A stretch of 64,000 bases of DNA from Halomonas sp. HAL1 (GCF_030544485.1 NZ_CP130610.1:682001-746000); one strand, 5' to 3'. Shown: positions 50,341 through 60,943, counted from the stretch's first letter. The notes: generated by a model from the sequence alone, not told the origin. Numbers and translations: made by a program.

Positions 50341-50664
50341 TTAACGCTCTAACTTCTCAAGCTTACCGGGCTTGCCGTCCCACTCTTCGGCGTCAGGCAG
50401 CGGATCCTTCCTTTCGGCAATATTGGGCCATACTTCTGACATTTCAGCGTTAATCTCAATAAACGCCTCTTGCCCATCTGGCAGCTCATCCTCTGAGAAT
50501 ATCGCCTCAGCGGGGCATTCTGGTTCACACAGTGCGCAGTCAATACACTCGTCAGGATGAATGACCAGGAAATTCGGGCCCTCGTAGAAACAGTCGACCG
50601 GGCAGACTTCCACACAGTCGGTGTATTTGCACTGGATGCAGTTCTCGGTAACGACAAACGTCAT
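50341..50664 (-). CDS. fdxA: 7Fe ferredoxin FdxA
   Basis: 107 residues. The N-terminus has cysteines [20 protein letters not shown] and [16 protein letters not shown], which hold one 3Fe-4S and one 4Fe-4S cluster. The C-terminal tail ([15 protein letters not shown]) is typical of the Azotobacter-type FdxA. It carries electrons in the cytoplasm; partners are not known. It lies next to mutS, as in Pseudomonas. Confidence 0.95.
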   Translation of the reverse strand: MTFVVTENCIQCKYTDCVEVCPVDCFYEGPNFLVIHPDECIDCALCEPECPAEAIFSEDELPDGQEAFIEINAEMSEVWPNIAERKDPLPDAEEWDGKPGKLEKLER

Positions 50665-51005
50665 CTTGCTATCCCTCTTGCAGGGCCAGGTAGCTCCTGG
50701 CCATGGTCAATCGTGAATGGTTATAAATCAGCCGTTTTTTATAAGCTAAAAGTTTGAGCGACATTCTAGTGGTGCGCCTACCTGGCGGCAAGCGCCTTAT
50801 GATTCCAGTTGGTAGCAATGCCAGTACAGGTTTCCGCGAGGGCGCTGTAAACCCGTCCGTGGGCGCTACTTTCGACATCTGACCGCCATGGATGGCGGAA
50901 ATGCCGGAATTGTCGGGAACATTTTCCGGCCCTGTCGAAAGACCCTCGCTTCAACCTGCCCTGGCACCTGAATCTCACTTATCGCCTTTCATTCTATAAG
51001 CACCA
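50665..51005. other. Intergenic region between fdxA and mutS
   Basis: I see no convincing gene. A 66-codon frame on the minus strand (50778-50978) is Arg-rich with no recognisable domain and is probably chance. The fdxA promoter must lie at the left end. Confidence 0.4.
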
Positions 51006-53567
51006 TTAGATCAGGTCTCGCCACTGATACAACAGCGATAGCGCTTCCCGCGGCGTTAAACCATCCATATCGACATTTTCCAATGCCTCCACCACCGGGT
51101 GCGGTGCGGCTGCAAACAGGTCGTTTTGCTGGGGAGCCGTTCGCGGCGCTTGCGCTGTGTTATCTACATCGCGCTGCTCCAGGCTCATCAGCTTCTCACG
51201 GGCCCGTTTAATCACATGACCAGGTACGCCCGCTAATTGAGCGACCTGCAAACCGTAACTCTGGCTAGCCGGGCCTGCTTCAATGCGGTGCATGAACACG
51301 ATGCTGTCGCCATGCTCGGTCGCCGTCAGGTGTATGTTGGCCACGCCCTCCATATGTTCGGGTAAGGCGGTCATCTCAAAATAGTGGGTGGCAAACAGCG
51401 TTAGCGCGCGCCCTTTGGCAAGATATTCCGCACTCGCCCAGGCCAGCGATAACCCGTCAAAGGTGCTAGTGCCGCGGCCAATTTCATCCATCAAAATCAA
51501 GCTTTGCTGGGTGGCATTGTGCAAAATATTGGCCGTTTCGGTCATCTCGACCATAAAGGTGGAGCGTCCGCCTGCCAGATCATCCGACGAGCCAATGCGG
51601 GTAAATATCCGATCCAGCGGACCGATCTCGGCGGCATCGGCGGGCACAAAGCTGCCGCAGTGGGCGAGCAGAGCAATTAGCGCTGTTTGCCGCATATAGG
51701 TCGATTTACCACCCATATTAGGCCCGGTAATAATCAGCATATGCTGGTCGGGGTTAAGCGTAACGTCATTGGGCACAAAGGGCGTTTCGCTAACCTGTTC
51801 AACCACAGGGTGCCGCCCCGCCTCGATACGAATGCCTGTGGCCTCGCTCAGCGTCGGGCGCACCCAGCTCAACGCCTCGGCGCGTTCGGCAAAGGCGCAC
51901 AGCACATCCAACTCCGCAAGCGCTTGAGAAGTGCTTTGTAGCGCGTGAAGGCTGTCATTCAGCTCGCCCAGCAGGCGGTCATAAAGCCATTTTTCACGGG
52001 TCAGTGCGCGGGATTTAGCCGACAGCGCCTTATCCTCAAACTCTTTGAGTTCAGGAATGATAAAACGCTCGGCGTTTTTCAGCGTCTGGCGGCGAATATA
52101 GTCAGCGGGTGCTTGCTGCGCCTGGGAGCGCGGCAGCTCGATAAAGTAGCCATGTACCCGGTTATAGCCGACTTTGAGATTAGCAAGTCCGGTACGCTCG
52201 CGCTCGCGGGTTTCCAGCCGAACAAGATAGTCGCCCGCGTTCTCGGCCATGCCCCGGTGCTCGTCGAGCTCGGCATCAAAGCCGTTGGCAATCACCCCGC
52301 CATCGCGGATCACCACCGGCGGATTCTCAACTAGCGCGCGGCTGAGCATGTCAGCCATTTCAGGGTAGGGGCGGATATGCGGGCGCAGGCTATCCAGCGC
52401 GCTGCCGTTCTCTACCTCGCCCAACTGCTGTTCAAGGGTAGGCAGAGTGACCAGGGCGTCACGCAGACGCGCCAAATCCCGTGGCCGGGCGCTGTACAGC
52501 GCGACCCGGGCCAGAATGCGCTCCACATCGCCCACATCGCTCAACGTCTCGCGCAGTGACATGTAAGCGGCAACTAGGCTTAGCAACGCCACGCCTGCAT
52601 GGCGGTTTTGGACAATCTCTCGTTGGCGCAGCGGACGATTCAGCCAGCGTTTGAGTAGCCGCGAGCCCATAGCGGTGGTGCAGGTGTCCAGCACGCTCGC
52701 CAAGGTGTTGTCGCTGTTGCCACCCAGGTTAATATCGATTTCCAGATTACGCCGGCTGGCGGCGTCGATCACTACTGCATCGTCGCGATTCTCAACGCTA
52801 ATCGCGGTCACGTGGGGCAAGCGCGAGCGCTGAGTGTCGCGGGCGTAATCAATCAGCACTCCGGCGGCAATCAGTGCGGTGGTTAAGTGTGCGCAGCCAA
52901 AGCCGCGTAAATCCTGCACTTCAAACTGATCGCACAGGCTGCGGGTGGCGCTCTCCAAATCAAACAGCCACTCGCCCTGGCGACGCAGGCTGCGCTTTTG
53001 CGACCAGGCATCGGGTAGCGTCAGGCTTTCGGGCACCAGCAACTCAGCAGGGGAGAGGCGAGTAAGCTCGGCGAGCATTTCGGCTTCGCTCTCAACTTCC
53101 AATACATTGAAGCGGCCGCTAGAGAGTTCTAGCCAGGCAAGGCCCCAGCTATCTTTACCGGGGGAGACCGATACCAGTACGTTGTCGCGGCGGGCATCGA
53201 GCAGCGCTTCATCGTGGAGCGTGCCGGGGGTGACGATACGTACTACTTGGCGGTCAACAGGCCCTTTGCTGGTCGCGGGGTCGCCTATCTGTTCGCAGAT
53301 CGCTACCGATTCACCGCCAGCGACCAGACGCGCCAAATAGCCTTCAGCGCTATGGTAAGGTACACCCGCCATCGGGATCGGCTTCCCCCCCGACTGGCCG
53401 CGCTGGGTAAGGGTAATATCCAGCAGTGCGGCGGCGCGCTTGGCGTCGTCGAAAAACAGCTCGTAAAAATCCCCCATTCGGTAAAACAGCAGAACCTCGG
53501 GGTGTTCGCGTTTGATCTTTAAATACTGCGTGATCATTGGCGTGTTAGGGGGAATGGCCTGTGACAT
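51006..53567 (-). CDS. mutS: DNA mismatch repair protein MutS
   Basis: 853 residues. Mismatch-binding domain I begins with [20 protein letters not shown] and contains the FYELF wedge ([14 protein letters not shown]); connector, core and clamp domains follow. The ATPase has Walker [15 protein letters not shown], Walker [21 protein letters not shown] and the C-terminal helix pair for dimerisation. It recognises mismatches after replication and recruits MutL. Length matches E. coli MutS. Confidence 0.97.
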   Translation of the reverse strand: MSQAIPPNTPMITQYLKIKREHPEVLLFYRMGDFYELFFDDAKRAAALLDITLTQRGQSGGKPIPMAGVPYHSAEGYLARLVAGGESVAICEQIGDPATSKGPVDRQVVRIVTPGTLHDEALLDARRDNVLVSVSPGKDSWGLAWLELSSGRFNVLEVESEAEMLAELTRLSPAELLVPESLTLPDAWSQKRSLRRQGEWLFDLESATRSLCDQFEVQDLRGFGCAHLTTALIAAGVLIDYARDTQRSRLPHVTAISVENRDDAVVIDAASRRNLEIDINLGGNSDNTLASVLDTCTTAMGSRLLKRWLNRPLRQREIVQNRHAGVALLSLVAAYMSLRETLSDVGDVERILARVALYSARPRDLARLRDALVTLPTLEQQLGEVENGSALDSLRPHIRPYPEMADMLSRALVENPPVVIRDGGVIANGFDAELDEHRGMAENAGDYLVRLETRERERTGLANLKVGYNRVHGYFIELPRSQAQQAPADYIRRQTLKNAERFIIPELKEFEDKALSAKSRALTREKWLYDRLLGELNDSLHALQSTSQALAELDVLCAFAERAEALSWVRPTLSEATGIRIEAGRHPVVEQVSETPFVPNDVTLNPDQHMLIITGPNMGGKSTYMRQTALIALLAHCGSFVPADAAEIGPLDRIFTRIGSSDDLAGGRSTFMVEMTETANILHNATQQSLILMDEIGRGTSTFDGLSLAWASAEYLAKGRALTLFATHYFEMTALPEHMEGVANIHLTATEHGDSIVFMHRIEAGPASQSYGLQVAQLAGVPGHVIKRAREKLMSLEQRDVDNTAQAPRTAPQQNDLFAAAPHPVVEALENVDMDGLTPREALSLLYQWRDLI

Positions 53568-53653
53568 GGGCGTCCTGATTGAGCAATTTCTTTGAGAAAG
53601 CTAAACACAGTATTCTACGCTGAACAGACGACTCACTTGAAGGAGCGACCATA

Positions 53654-54184
53654 GTGCCCAGCGTATCTAGCCTGAAAAATCTTGATTTGACGCTGCTAGC
53701 TCAGCGCCTAGGGCGGCTTTGTCAGCAGTTGAAGGTGGAAGTGACCGCCGCTGAATCCTGCACGGGCGGTGGTATTGCTAGTGCGATTACCAGCACGGGG
53801 GGTAGCTCTGCTTACTTTACAACGGGCTATGTGACCTATGCGAACGCGGCTAAGAGCCGCCTGCTCGGCGTGCCAGACGCTATACTGGCAGAACATGGGG
53901 CGGTGAGCGAAGAAGTAGTGAAAGCGATGGTGCAAGGCGCCTGCCGGGAAAGCGGTGCGGGCTTGGGCGTTGCCGTTAGTGGGGTGGCCGGGCCGGATGG
54001 TGGTAGTGCTGAAAAGCCGGTGGGTACCGTTTGGCTCGCCTGGGGTGATACCGCTGAGCAGCAAGCCGAGTGTTTCCACTTCCCTGGGGATCGCCAAGCA
54101 GTGCGCGAGCAGGCAGTGCGGCAGGCGCTGGCAGGGCTGGTGGCACGCCTGGATGCGCGGGTGAAGGCAGGCAAGCAGGGGTAG
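53654..54184 (+). CDS. pncC: Nicotinamide-nucleotide amidohydrolase (CinA C-terminal domain)
   Basis: 176 residues from GTG 53654, preceded by AAGGAG. AAESCTGGGIASAITSTGGS contains the catalytic Ser; YFTTGYVTYANAAKSRLLGV and GVAVSGVAGPDGGSAEKPVG complete the domain. It deamidates NMN, recycling the by-product of DNA ligase. The N-terminal MoCF-like domain of full CinA is absent. Its location between mutS and recA is conserved in gammaproteobacteria. Confidence 0.93.
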   Translation: MPSVSSLKNLDLTLLAQRLGRLCQQLKVEVTAAESCTGGGIASAITSTGGSSAYFTTGYVTYANAAKSRLLGVPDAILAEHGAVSEEVVKAMVQGACRESGAGLGVAVSGVAGPDGGSAEKPVGTVWLAWGDTAEQQAECFHFPGDRQAVREQAVRQALAGLVARLDARVKAGKQG

Positions 54185-54222
54185 GGGTAGGAAAATAGTT
54201 AAGAGAAAGCGTGATCAAGGAT

Positions 54223-54267
54223 TTGTTTACGGCACAATCTTTGGCATACTACTGGGTAATTATACAG
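54223..54267 (+). promoter_or_regulatory. recA promoter with LexA box
   Basis: TTGTTT (54223-54228) and CATACT (54245-54250) are 16 bases apart. CTGGGTAATTATACAG (54252-54267) is a LexA box with one departure from CTGT-N8-ACAG, placed over the transcription start. Confidence 0.7.
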
Positions 54268-54288
54268 CTTGTTATGAGGAATCTCTGA

Positions 54289-55362
54289 ATGGCTCAGGAT
54301 GACAACCGCACAAAAGCGCTAAACGCTGCACTCACCCAAATCGACCGTCAGTTCGGCAAGGGCACCGTCATGCGTCTAGGTGACGCACCGCGTGTGGTCA
54401 TGCCGTCGGTTTCCACGGGTTCGTTGGGTCTGGATATCGCACTTGGCATCGGCGGGCTGCCGTTTGGCCGCGTAGCTGAAATTTTTGGTCCGGAGTCCTC
54501 GGGTAAGACAACGCTGACCCTTTCGGTGATTGCGCAAGCGCAAAAGCAAGGCAAAGTGTGTGCGTTCGTGGATGCCGAGCACGCTCTGGATCCGAGCTAT
54601 GCCGAAAAGCTAGGCGTCAACCTGGATGATCTACTGATTTCCCAGCCGGACACTGGCGAGCAGGCGTTAGAAATTACCGATATGCTGGTGCGTTCCGGCG
54701 GTGTTGACGTGATTGTTATCGACTCTGTCGCTGCGTTGACCCCGCGCGCTGAAATCGAAGGCGAAATGGGCGATACCCATGTTGGCCTACAGGCACGTTT
54801 GATGTCACAGGCGCTGCGTAAGATCACCGGTAATATCAAAAACGCCAACTGCCTGGTGATCTTCATCAACCAGATCCGCATGAAGATCGGCGTGATGTTT
54901 GGTTCACCCGAAACCACTACCGGTGGTAACGCGCTTAAGTTCTATGCCAGCGTGCGTCTGGATATTCGCCGCACAGGCTCGGTGAAAGTGGGCGATGAAG
55001 TCACCGGTAACGAAACCCGCGTGAAAGTAGTCAAAAATAAAGTGGCACCGCCATTCCGTCAGGCTGAATTCCAAATCCTTTATGGCAAGGGTATCTACCA
55101 CGCTGGCGAGGTCATCGACCTGGGCGTGCAGTGCAACCTAGTCGATAAAGCCGGTGCTTGGTACAGCTATAAAGGCAAGAAAATCGGCCAGGGTAAAGCA
55201 AACTCCGCGCTTTACCTGGAAGAGCATCCAGACATTATGCTCGAAATCGAAACACAGATTCGTGAGCAGCTCTTGGCCAAGCCTGATCCTAAAAAGGAGA
55301 AGGAAGGTGCACCTACCGAAGCAGCGGCCGAAGTGGATGCCAACGATGACGATCTGCTCTAA
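54289..55362 (+). CDS. recA: Recombinase RecA
   Basis: 357 residues. Walker [11 protein letters not shown] lies near residue 67; [39 protein letters not shown] (L2 loop) and the acidic C-terminal tail ([12 protein letters not shown]) are typical. It forms filaments on single-stranded DNA, drives homologous recombination and triggers LexA cleavage. Followed after 24 bases by recX. Confidence 0.98.
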   Translation: MAQDDNRTKALNAALTQIDRQFGKGTVMRLGDAPRVVMPSVSTGSLGLDIALGIGGLPFGRVAEIFGPESSGKTTLTLSVIAQAQKQGKVCAFVDAEHALDPSYAEKLGVNLDDLLISQPDTGEQALEITDMLVRSGGVDVIVIDSVAALTPRAEIEGEMGDTHVGLQARLMSQALRKITGNIKNANCLVIFINQIRMKIGVMFGSPETTTGGNALKFYASVRLDIRRTGSVKVGDEVTGNETRVKVVKNKVAPPFRQAEFQILYGKGIYHAGEVIDLGVQCNLVDKAGAWYSYKGKKIGQGKANSALYLEEHPDIMLEIETQIREQLLAKPDPKKEKEGAPTEAAAEVDANDDDLL

Positions 55363-55386
55363 GTCTGTTCTAACTGAGATAATCTA

Positions 55387-55851
55387 ATGGCCTTTATGTC
55401 TCAGCGCGATGCCACGCCCCGTGACATCGCGATTGGCCTACTGGCTCGGCGCGAATACTCTCGCGCCGAGCTAGCACAGCGCTTGAAGAAAAAAGCCTTC
55501 GACGATACCGCTATCGATGAGTGTTTAGACGCTCTGGCCGAACAGGACCTGCAGTCTGATGCGCGTTTTGCGGCTAGTTTCGTACGCTCGCGCATTCTGC
55601 GCGGCCAGGGTGTTATTCGTATTAAAGGCGAGCTTCGCCAACGCGGCGTTGATCAGGAAACCCTTAATACCGCTTTTGAAGAGGTGGAAGAAGGGGAGCA
55701 GGTTGACTGGTTCGAGCTAGCCCGGGAAACGCTGGCGCGACGCTTCGATAGCCCTGGTGAGACGCCTAAAGAGCGCGCTCGACGCGAGCGCTTTCTGGCT
55801 AGTCGTGGCTTCGATTTTGAGCAAATCCGCTACGCGCTCTCCTGTCTGTAA
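55387..55851 (+). CDS. recX: RecA regulator RecX
   Basis: 154 residues, all-helical repeats: ALLARREYSRAELAQRL-like start (IGLLARREYSRAELAQRLKK), CLDALAEQDLQSDARFAASF and GVIRIKGELRQRGVDQETL. RecX binds RecA filaments and limits their extension. It shares the recA transcript. Its last codons overlap the first unit of a short degenerate repeat at 55841-55920. Confidence 0.93.
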   Translation: MAFMSQRDATPRDIAIGLLARREYSRAELAQRLKKKAFDDTAIDECLDALAEQDLQSDARFAASFVRSRILRGQGVIRIKGELRQRGVDQETLNTAFEEVEEGEQVDWFELARETLARRFDSPGETPKERARRERFLASRGFDFEQIRYALSCL

Positions 55852-55920
55852 TAATTTTTCTCCTGCTTGTAATATATTTTCTCTTGTCTGTAATACTTTC
55901 CCCCTGCCTGTAAAACGCCT
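55841..55920. repeat. Degenerate 21-bp tandem repeats at the end of recX
   Basis: Four units share the core CTGnnTGTAA(T/A)A followed by a T/C-rich stretch; TGTA recurs at 55847, 55868, 55889 and 55909. The first unit supplies the recX stop. The rest of 55921-56094 holds no gene except the alaS leader. Confidence 0.6.
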
Positions 55921-56094
55921 TCTCTTACCTTTCTAATAGCGCTCTCCTACGCTTTTCTACCTAGTAGTTTGCCTCTCTGCCACTAAGTGCGGCTTTAGTC
56001 GTTTGACAACTGCGCTATAATGGCCCCTTTGCGACCCCTGAGGGTAGCGTCGACAGCGCCCTGGGACACCACGCTTTCTTGTTACGGATACCCT

Positions 56095-58704
56095 ATGAAA
56101 AGCGCAGAAATCAGACAGGCCTTTCTTACCTTCTTTGAAAAGCAGGGACATACGATTGTACCCACCAGCTCTTTAGTGCCGGGCAATGACCCGACGCTGC
56201 TGTTTACCAATGCCGGCATGGTGCCTTTCAAAGATGTGTTTCTGGGTCGCGACCCACGCCCATACGTGCGTGCAACATCTGCGCAGCGCTGCGTACGCGC
56301 AGGCGGTAAGCATAATGATTTAGACAATGTCGGCTATACCGCACGTCACCACACGTTTTTTGAAATGCTGGGCAACTTCAGCTTTGGCGACTACTTCAAG
56401 CACGACGCCATACGCTTTGCCTGGGTATTTCTGACCGAAACGCTGGGTCTGCCTAAAGAGAAGCTGTGGGTCACGGTGCATGTCAGCGATGACGAAGCTG
56501 AACGTATCTGGAAAGACGAGATCGGTATTGACCCCGAGCGCTTTTCCAAATTAGACGAAGATAACTTCTGGCAAATGGGCGACACCGGCCCTTGTGGTCC
56601 GAGTTCGGAAATCTTTTTTGACCACGGTCCAGAGGTATGGGGCGGCCCTCCCGGTAGCCCGGAAGAAGATGGCGACCGCTACATCGAAATCTGGAACCTG
56701 GTGTTCATGCAGTTTGATCGTGATAGCCAAGGTACGCTGAATCCGTTGCCCAAGCCCTCTATCGATACCGGTATGGGCTTGGAGCGCGTGGCCGCCGTTA
56801 TGCAGGGCGTGCACTCTAACTACGAAATTGATCTGTTCCAGAGCTTGCTGCAGGCTGCCGCTAAAGCTACCGGGCACCCAGACACCGCTACACCTTCGTT
56901 GCGCGTGATTGCCGATCACATTCGCTCCTGTGCCTTCCTGATTGCCGATGGTGTACTGCCTTCCAACGAAGGGCGCGGCTATGTGCTGCGTCGGATTATT
57001 CGCCGTGCGATTCGTCATGGCCACAAGCTGGGCGCCGTAGAGCCGTTCTTCCACAAGCTGGTGGACGCGCTGGATGCTGAAATGGGCGATGCGTATCCAG
57101 AGCTTCGCGAGGCGAATGACCAGATCACTCGGGTGCTGTTGAAAGAAGAAGAGCAGTTTGCGCGCACCCTGGACCACGGCATGGGATTGTTAAATGCAGC
57201 CTTAGCCGAGCTGGATGGTAAGGTGCTGCCGGGTGAAACGGTGTTTAAGCTTTACGACACCTACGGCTTTCCTTTTGATCTCACCGCTGATGTGTGCCGC
57301 GAACGCGGCGTCACGCTCGATGAAGAGGGCTTTCAGCAGGCCTTAGAGGCCCAACGCGAGCGTGCCCGGGCGGCTAGCCAGTTCGGCGCCGACTACAGTG
57401 CCTCTATTGAGCTTGACGGTGAGACGGCTTTCACTGGCTATGATCGCCTGGAGGATCAAGCCAAGGTAACGGCACTGGTTGACAGCGAAGGCAATGCACT
57501 GGCTGCGCTGGAAGCGGGGCAGAAGGGCGTTGTGGTGCTAGATCGCACGCCATTTTACGGTGAGTCAGGCGGCCAGGTGGGCGATACCGGCTACCTGCAT
57601 GTCGACGGCGGTCGTTTCCAGGTGACGGATACCCAAAAGCAGAGCGGCCATCACTTACACCAGGGCATCATGGTGGAAGGTTCGCTAAGTGTCGGTGCTA
57701 GCGTACGCGGCGAAGTGGATGCCAGTCTGCGTACCGCCACGATCCGTAACCACTCGGCGACCCACCTGCTGCACAAAGCGCTGCGTATGGTGCTAGGCGA
57801 TCACGTGCAGCAAAAAGGCTCGCTGGTTAATGCTGAGCGGCTGCGCTTCGACTTTAGCCATTTTGAGCCGATGACTGCCGAGCAGTTGGCGGAAGTCGAA
57901 CGGCTGGTCAATGAGCAGATTCTGGCTAATGCGCCGACTAAAACCGAGCAAATGAGCCTGGATCAAGCCAAAGCCAAAGGGGCGGCGGCGCTGTTTGAGG
58001 CCAAATACGCCGAGAACGTGCGGGTACTGACGATTGGTGCCGACGACTTCTCTATCGAGTTGTGCGGTGGTACCCACGTGACACGTAGTGGCGATATCGG
58101 CTGCTGTCATGTGATTAGCGAAGTGGGCATTGCCTCCGGTGTACGCCGTATCGAAGCGATCACCGGTGAAAATGCGTTAGCCTACTTCCGCGAGCAGGAA
58201 GCCCGCCTTGAGCGTTTGGGCGAACGTTTGAAGACCAAGCCTGAGCAAGTTGAAGCGCGGGTAGAGTCTCTGGTTGAGCGCAATCGTAGCCTAGAAAAAG
58301 AGCTTGAGCAGCTTAAAGCTAAACTGGCCAGTGCTGCGGGTAGTGACATGCTGAGTCAGGTGCACGAGGTCAACGGCGTTAAACTGTTAGCGACACAGTT
58401 GGAAGGTGTCTCTGGCAAAGACCTGCGAGGCATTCTTGACCAACTGAAGAACAAGCTCAGTTCCGGGGTTATTATCCTTGGGGTTGCCGATCAGGTAGCG
58501 GGCAAAGTCAGCCTGATTGCTGGGGTAACCCAAGACCTGACCGGCCGGGTTAAAGCCGGTGAGCTGGTTAACCATGTTGCCTCTCAGGTAGGAGGTAAAG
58601 GTGGTGGTCGCGCGGATATGGCTCAGGCAGGAGGTAGCCAGCCCGATGCTCTGCCGGATGCGTTGAAGAGCGTACCGGCATGGTTAGAAAACGCACTTAG
58701 CTAA
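56095..58704 (+). CDS. alaS: Alanine--tRNA ligase
   Basis: 869 residues. I start it at ATG 56095 ([19 protein letters not shown]); an in-frame ATG at 56020 would add 25 unrelated residues. The catalytic domain contains [20 protein letters not shown] and [20 protein letters not shown]; the editing domain has [11 protein letters not shown] and the zinc Cys/His in CGGTHV; the C-terminal DHHA1 domain ends [15 protein letters not shown]. It charges tRNA-Ala. The order recA-recX-alaS-lysC-csrA is a conserved block. Confidence 0.97.
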   Translation: MKSAEIRQAFLTFFEKQGHTIVPTSSLVPGNDPTLLFTNAGMVPFKDVFLGRDPRPYVRATSAQRCVRAGGKHNDLDNVGYTARHHTFFEMLGNFSFGDYFKHDAIRFAWVFLTETLGLPKEKLWVTVHVSDDEAERIWKDEIGIDPERFSKLDEDNFWQMGDTGPCGPSSEIFFDHGPEVWGGPPGSPEEDGDRYIEIWNLVFMQFDRDSQGTLNPLPKPSIDTGMGLERVAAVMQGVHSNYEIDLFQSLLQAAAKATGHPDTATPSLRVIADHIRSCAFLIADGVLPSNEGRGYVLRRIIRRAIRHGHKLGAVEPFFHKLVDALDAEMGDAYPELREANDQITRVLLKEEEQFARTLDHGMGLLNAALAELDGKVLPGETVFKLYDTYGFPFDLTADVCRERGVTLDEEGFQQALEAQRERARAASQFGADYSASIELDGETAFTGYDRLEDQAKVTALVDSEGNALAALEAGQKGVVVLDRTPFYGESGGQVGDTGYLHVDGGRFQVTDTQKQSGHHLHQGIMVEGSLSVGASVRGEVDASLRTATIRNHSATHLLHKALRMVLGDHVQQKGSLVNAERLRFDFSHFEPMTAEQLAEVERLVNEQILANAPTKTEQMSLDQAKAKGAAALFEAKYAENVRVLTIGADDFSIELCGGTHVTRSGDIGCCHVISEVGIASGVRRIEAITGENALAYFREQEARLERLGERLKTKPEQVEARVESLVERNRSLEKELEQLKAKLASAAGSDMLSQVHEVNGVKLLATQLEGVSGKDLRGILDQLKNKLSSGVIILGVADQVAGKVSLIAGVTQDLTGRVKAGELVNHVASQVGGKGGGRADMAQAGGSQPDALPDALKSVPAWLENALS

Positions 58705-58709
58705 ACCCC

Positions 58710-58745
58710 AAGGCCGGTGGCATGATTGTCGTCGGCCTTATTATT
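58710..58745 (+). terminator. Terminator candidate after alaS
   Basis: AAGGCCG (58710-58716) and CGGCCTT (58733-58739), followed by an AT-rich, imperfect T-run. Confidence 0.55.
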
Positions 58746-58803
58746 TATTTAATACTTGTGACAACTTCACCCTCCATTCCCGAACGCATAGGAAAAACGG
58801 CAT

Positions 58804-60054
58804 ATGGCACTATACGTACAGAAGTTCGGCGGCACTTCGGTGGGCTCTGTCGAGCGTATCAAGGCCGTAGCGGAAAAGGTTAAGGGCTTCCGCGATCAAG
58901 GCCATCAGGTGGTGGTTGTGGTCTCCGCTATGAGCGGCGAAACCAACCGCCTCACGGACATGGCTCAGGCACTTAATGACGATCCCGCACCGCGCGAGAT
59001 GGATATGCTGCTGTCGACCGGCGAGCAGGTGACGATCTCACTACTCGCTATGGCGCTGCAGCAAATTGGCGTGCAAGCCACTTCACACACTGGCGCCCAG
59101 GTAGGTATCCATACGGACAGCGCCTATACCAAGGCGCGTATCCAGCGCATCGAAACCGACGATCTAAAAGCTGACCTGGAAGCAGGGCAGGTAGTTGTCG
59201 TTGCCGGTTTCCAAGGGGTCGATGAGGACGGCAACATCACTACCTTAGGTCGTGGTGGCTCTGACACCACGGGTGTAGCCCTGGCCGCCGCACTTGGCGC
59301 CGATGAGTGCCAGATTTATACCGATGTCGACGGGGTATACACCACTGACCCCCGCGTATGCTCCAAGGCCCAGCGTCTGGAAAGCATTACGGTAGAAGAG
59401 ATGCTGGAGCTGGCTAGTCTTGGCTCTAAAGTACTGCAGATCCGCGCGGTAGAGTTTGCCGGTAAATACAACGTGCCCCTGAGGGTGCTGTCTAGCTTTC
59501 AAGACGGCCCCGGTACCCTAATTGTTGCAGAAGCAGACAAAGACGAGGACGCTATGGAAGAACCACTGATCTCCGGTATCGCCTTTACCAAGAATGAAGC
59601 CAAACTGACCCTGCTCAATACGCCGGATGTACCAGGCGTCGCTTCACGTATTCTTGGCCCGATTGCCGATGCCAATATCGAAGTCGATATGATCGTACAG
59701 AACGTTGCCCCGGCTGGTGACTATACCGATTTCACCTTTACGGTTGCCAAAGGCGATTACAAAGCTACCAAGAAACTGCTTGAAGAGACGGTAATCCCGG
59801 ATCTAGGTGGTGGTGAGCTGCGTGGTGATGACAACATCGCCAAGGTCTCTTTGGTCGGTGTGGGAATGCGCTCCCACGCGGGTGTGGCATCAAAAATGTT
59901 CCGCGTGCTGGCTGATGAGAACGTCAATATTCGTATGGTCTCCACCTCTGAGATTAAAATCTCAGTCGTCATTGATGAGAAGCATATGGAACTTGCCGTC
60001 AATGCATTACACAAAGCCTTTGGTTTAGATAAGGCAGATATCGAATCTGAATAA
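58804..60054 (+). CDS. lysC: Aspartate kinase
   Basis: 416 residues. The kinase domain starts with YVQKFGGTSVGSVERIKAVA and has FQGVDEDGNITTLGRGGSDT; two C-terminal ACT domains (ITGIAFTKNEAKLTLL-like, here SGIAFTKNEAKLTLLNTPDV, and KVSLVGVGMRSHAGVASKMF) bind lysine and threonine as feedback inhibitors. It phosphorylates aspartate, feeding lysine, threonine, methionine and also ectoine synthesis, the last important in halophiles. No ectoine genes are in the window. Confidence 0.96.
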   Translation: MALYVQKFGGTSVGSVERIKAVAEKVKGFRDQGHQVVVVVSAMSGETNRLTDMAQALNDDPAPREMDMLLSTGEQVTISLLAMALQQIGVQATSHTGAQVGIHTDSAYTKARIQRIETDDLKADLEAGQVVVVAGFQGVDEDGNITTLGRGGSDTTGVALAAALGADECQIYTDVDGVYTTDPRVCSKAQRLESITVEEMLELASLGSKVLQIRAVEFAGKYNVPLRVLSSFQDGPGTLIVAEADKDEDAMEEPLISGIAFTKNEAKLTLLNTPDVPGVASRILGPIADANIEVDMIVQNVAPAGDYTDFTFTVAKGDYKATKKLLEETVIPDLGGGELRGDDNIAKVSLVGVGMRSHAGVASKMFRVLADENVNIRMVSTSEIKISVVIDEKHMELAVNALHKAFGLDKADIESE

Positions 60055-60120
60055 CATTAATGCCTTAAATCTTCTACGCTGAAGGGGTACTTGCTGCCAT
60101 GTGGTGGTGAGCTTTCTTTC

Positions 60121-60247
60121 AACGGGAAGTTGAGGTGTCATGGAGCCGGAGCCGTTGGTGACAGGCAACGCTATGCCGCATAATGGCCTAGTGTTGCCTC
60201 GGGCTGACACATCCCGTTGCATTAAACGTCTGAAAAGGAGATCAGCC
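60121..60247 (+). promoter_or_regulatory. Structured csrA leader with GGA sites
   Basis: One hairpin pairs TGTCA (60136-60140) with TGACA (60159-60163) and shows two GGA motifs in its loop (60142-60144, 60148-60150). A second pairs GGCAAC (60164-60169) with GTTGCC (60193-60198). AACGGGA (60121-60127) can pair with TCCCGTT (60212-60218). The ribosome-binding site AAAAGGAG also contains GGA. This layout fits autoregulation by CsrA. Confidence 0.55.
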
Positions 60248-60436
60248 ATGCTCATCCTAACTCGCCGTGTTGGCGAAACCTTGATGATCGGTGATGAAAT
60301 CACTGTCACCGTCTTAGGTGTGAAAGGCAATCAAGTGCGTATTGGTGTTAATGCGCCTAAAGATGTTGCGGTTCACCGGGAAGAGATTTATCAGCGCATT
60401 CAGCGTGAAAGAAATAGTGAAAACGAAGTGGAATAA
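60248..60436 (+). CDS. csrA: Carbon storage regulator CsrA/RsmA
   Basis: 62 residues: [20 protein letters not shown], then [20 protein letters not shown] and [11 protein letters not shown], the full beta-strand dimer with RNA-binding residues L4, R6 and R44. It binds GGA motifs in mRNA leaders and blocks or alters translation. I start it at ATG 60248, preceded by AAAAGGAG; an in-frame ATG at 60140 lies inside the structured leader and is not part of the family. A candidate antagonist RNA lies at 50063-50232. Confidence 0.97.
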   Translation: MLILTRRVGETLMIGDEITVTVLGVKGNQVRIGVNAPKDVAVHREEIYQRIQRERNSENEVE

Positions 60437-60497
60437 GACTTGCGGGTTTGCATGATGACGCGATGCTTAAGACGTAAGCTGATAGGTAAGATATGGT

Positions 60498-60560
60498 CGG
60501 CGCGAAAAAAATCGGCAGAGGACTAGACACAAGATCCCTAAATCGGTAATATTCGCGCCG
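60498..60560. repeat. 9-bp inverted repeat before tRNA-Ser
   Basis: CGGCGCGAA (60498-60506) and TTCGCGCCG (60552-60560) pair perfectly with 45 bases between them. It lies in the tRNA-Ser promoter region, ten bases before the tRNA. Confidence 0.6.
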
Positions 60561-60569
60561 TGCCGTTGA

Positions 60570-60662
60570 GGAGAGGTGGCCGAGTGGCTGAAGGCGCTCC
60601 CCTGCTAAGGGAGTATAGGGTTTATAGCCCTATCGAGGGTTCGAATCCCTCTCTCTCCGCCA
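60570..60662 (+). tRNA. tRNA-Ser (GCT)
   Basis: 93 bases with a long variable arm (TATAGGGTTTATAGCCCTA). The acceptor GGAGAGG pairs with TCTCTCC, the anticodon loop CTGCTAA gives GCT, the T-arm has GGTTCGAATCC, and CCA is encoded. It reads AGC and AGU. Confidence 0.96.
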
Positions 60663-60740
60663 ATAGCATGACCATTAAGTACTTAAGTTATAGAGTACTT
60701 AAAAAAGTACTTAGCTAGAAAGTACATGGTCACAAGGTAT

Positions 60741-60817
60741 GCGCCCGTAGCTCAGCTGGATAGAGTACCTGACTACGAATCAGGGGGTCGGAGGTTCGAA
60801 TCCTCCCGGGCGCGCCA
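60741..60817 (+). tRNA. tRNA-Arg (ACG), copy 1
   Basis: 77 bases, acceptor GCGCCCG pairing with CGGGCGC, anticodon loop CTACGAA giving ACG (read as ICG after deamination), T-arm GGTTCGAATCC, encoded CCA. Confidence 0.96.
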
Positions 60818-60860
60818 CCTACTTAGTAGCAGTATTAGTATAGATTAGTTGTAACATTAC

Positions 60861-60937
60861 GCGCCCGTAGCTCAGCTGGATAGAGTACCTGACTACGAAT
60901 CAGGGGGTCGGAGGTTCGAATCCTCCCGGGCGCGCCA
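60861..60937 (+). tRNA. tRNA-Arg (ACG), copy 2
   Basis: Identical in sequence to copy 1, 43 bases downstream; a recent or concerted tandem duplication. The tRNA-Ser and both tRNA-Arg genes probably share one transcript, ended by the terminator that follows. Confidence 0.96.
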
Positions 60938-60943
60938 GATTTC

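Noticed and set aside
50778..50978. 66-codon Arg-rich frame between fdxA and mutS
   Set aside because: No domain, no clear ribosome-binding site, composition typical of a chance frame.
60140..60247. N-terminal extension of CsrA by 36 codons
   Set aside because: CsrA proteins begin MLILTRR; the extension lies in a structured leader and the good ribosome-binding site is directly before ATG 60248.
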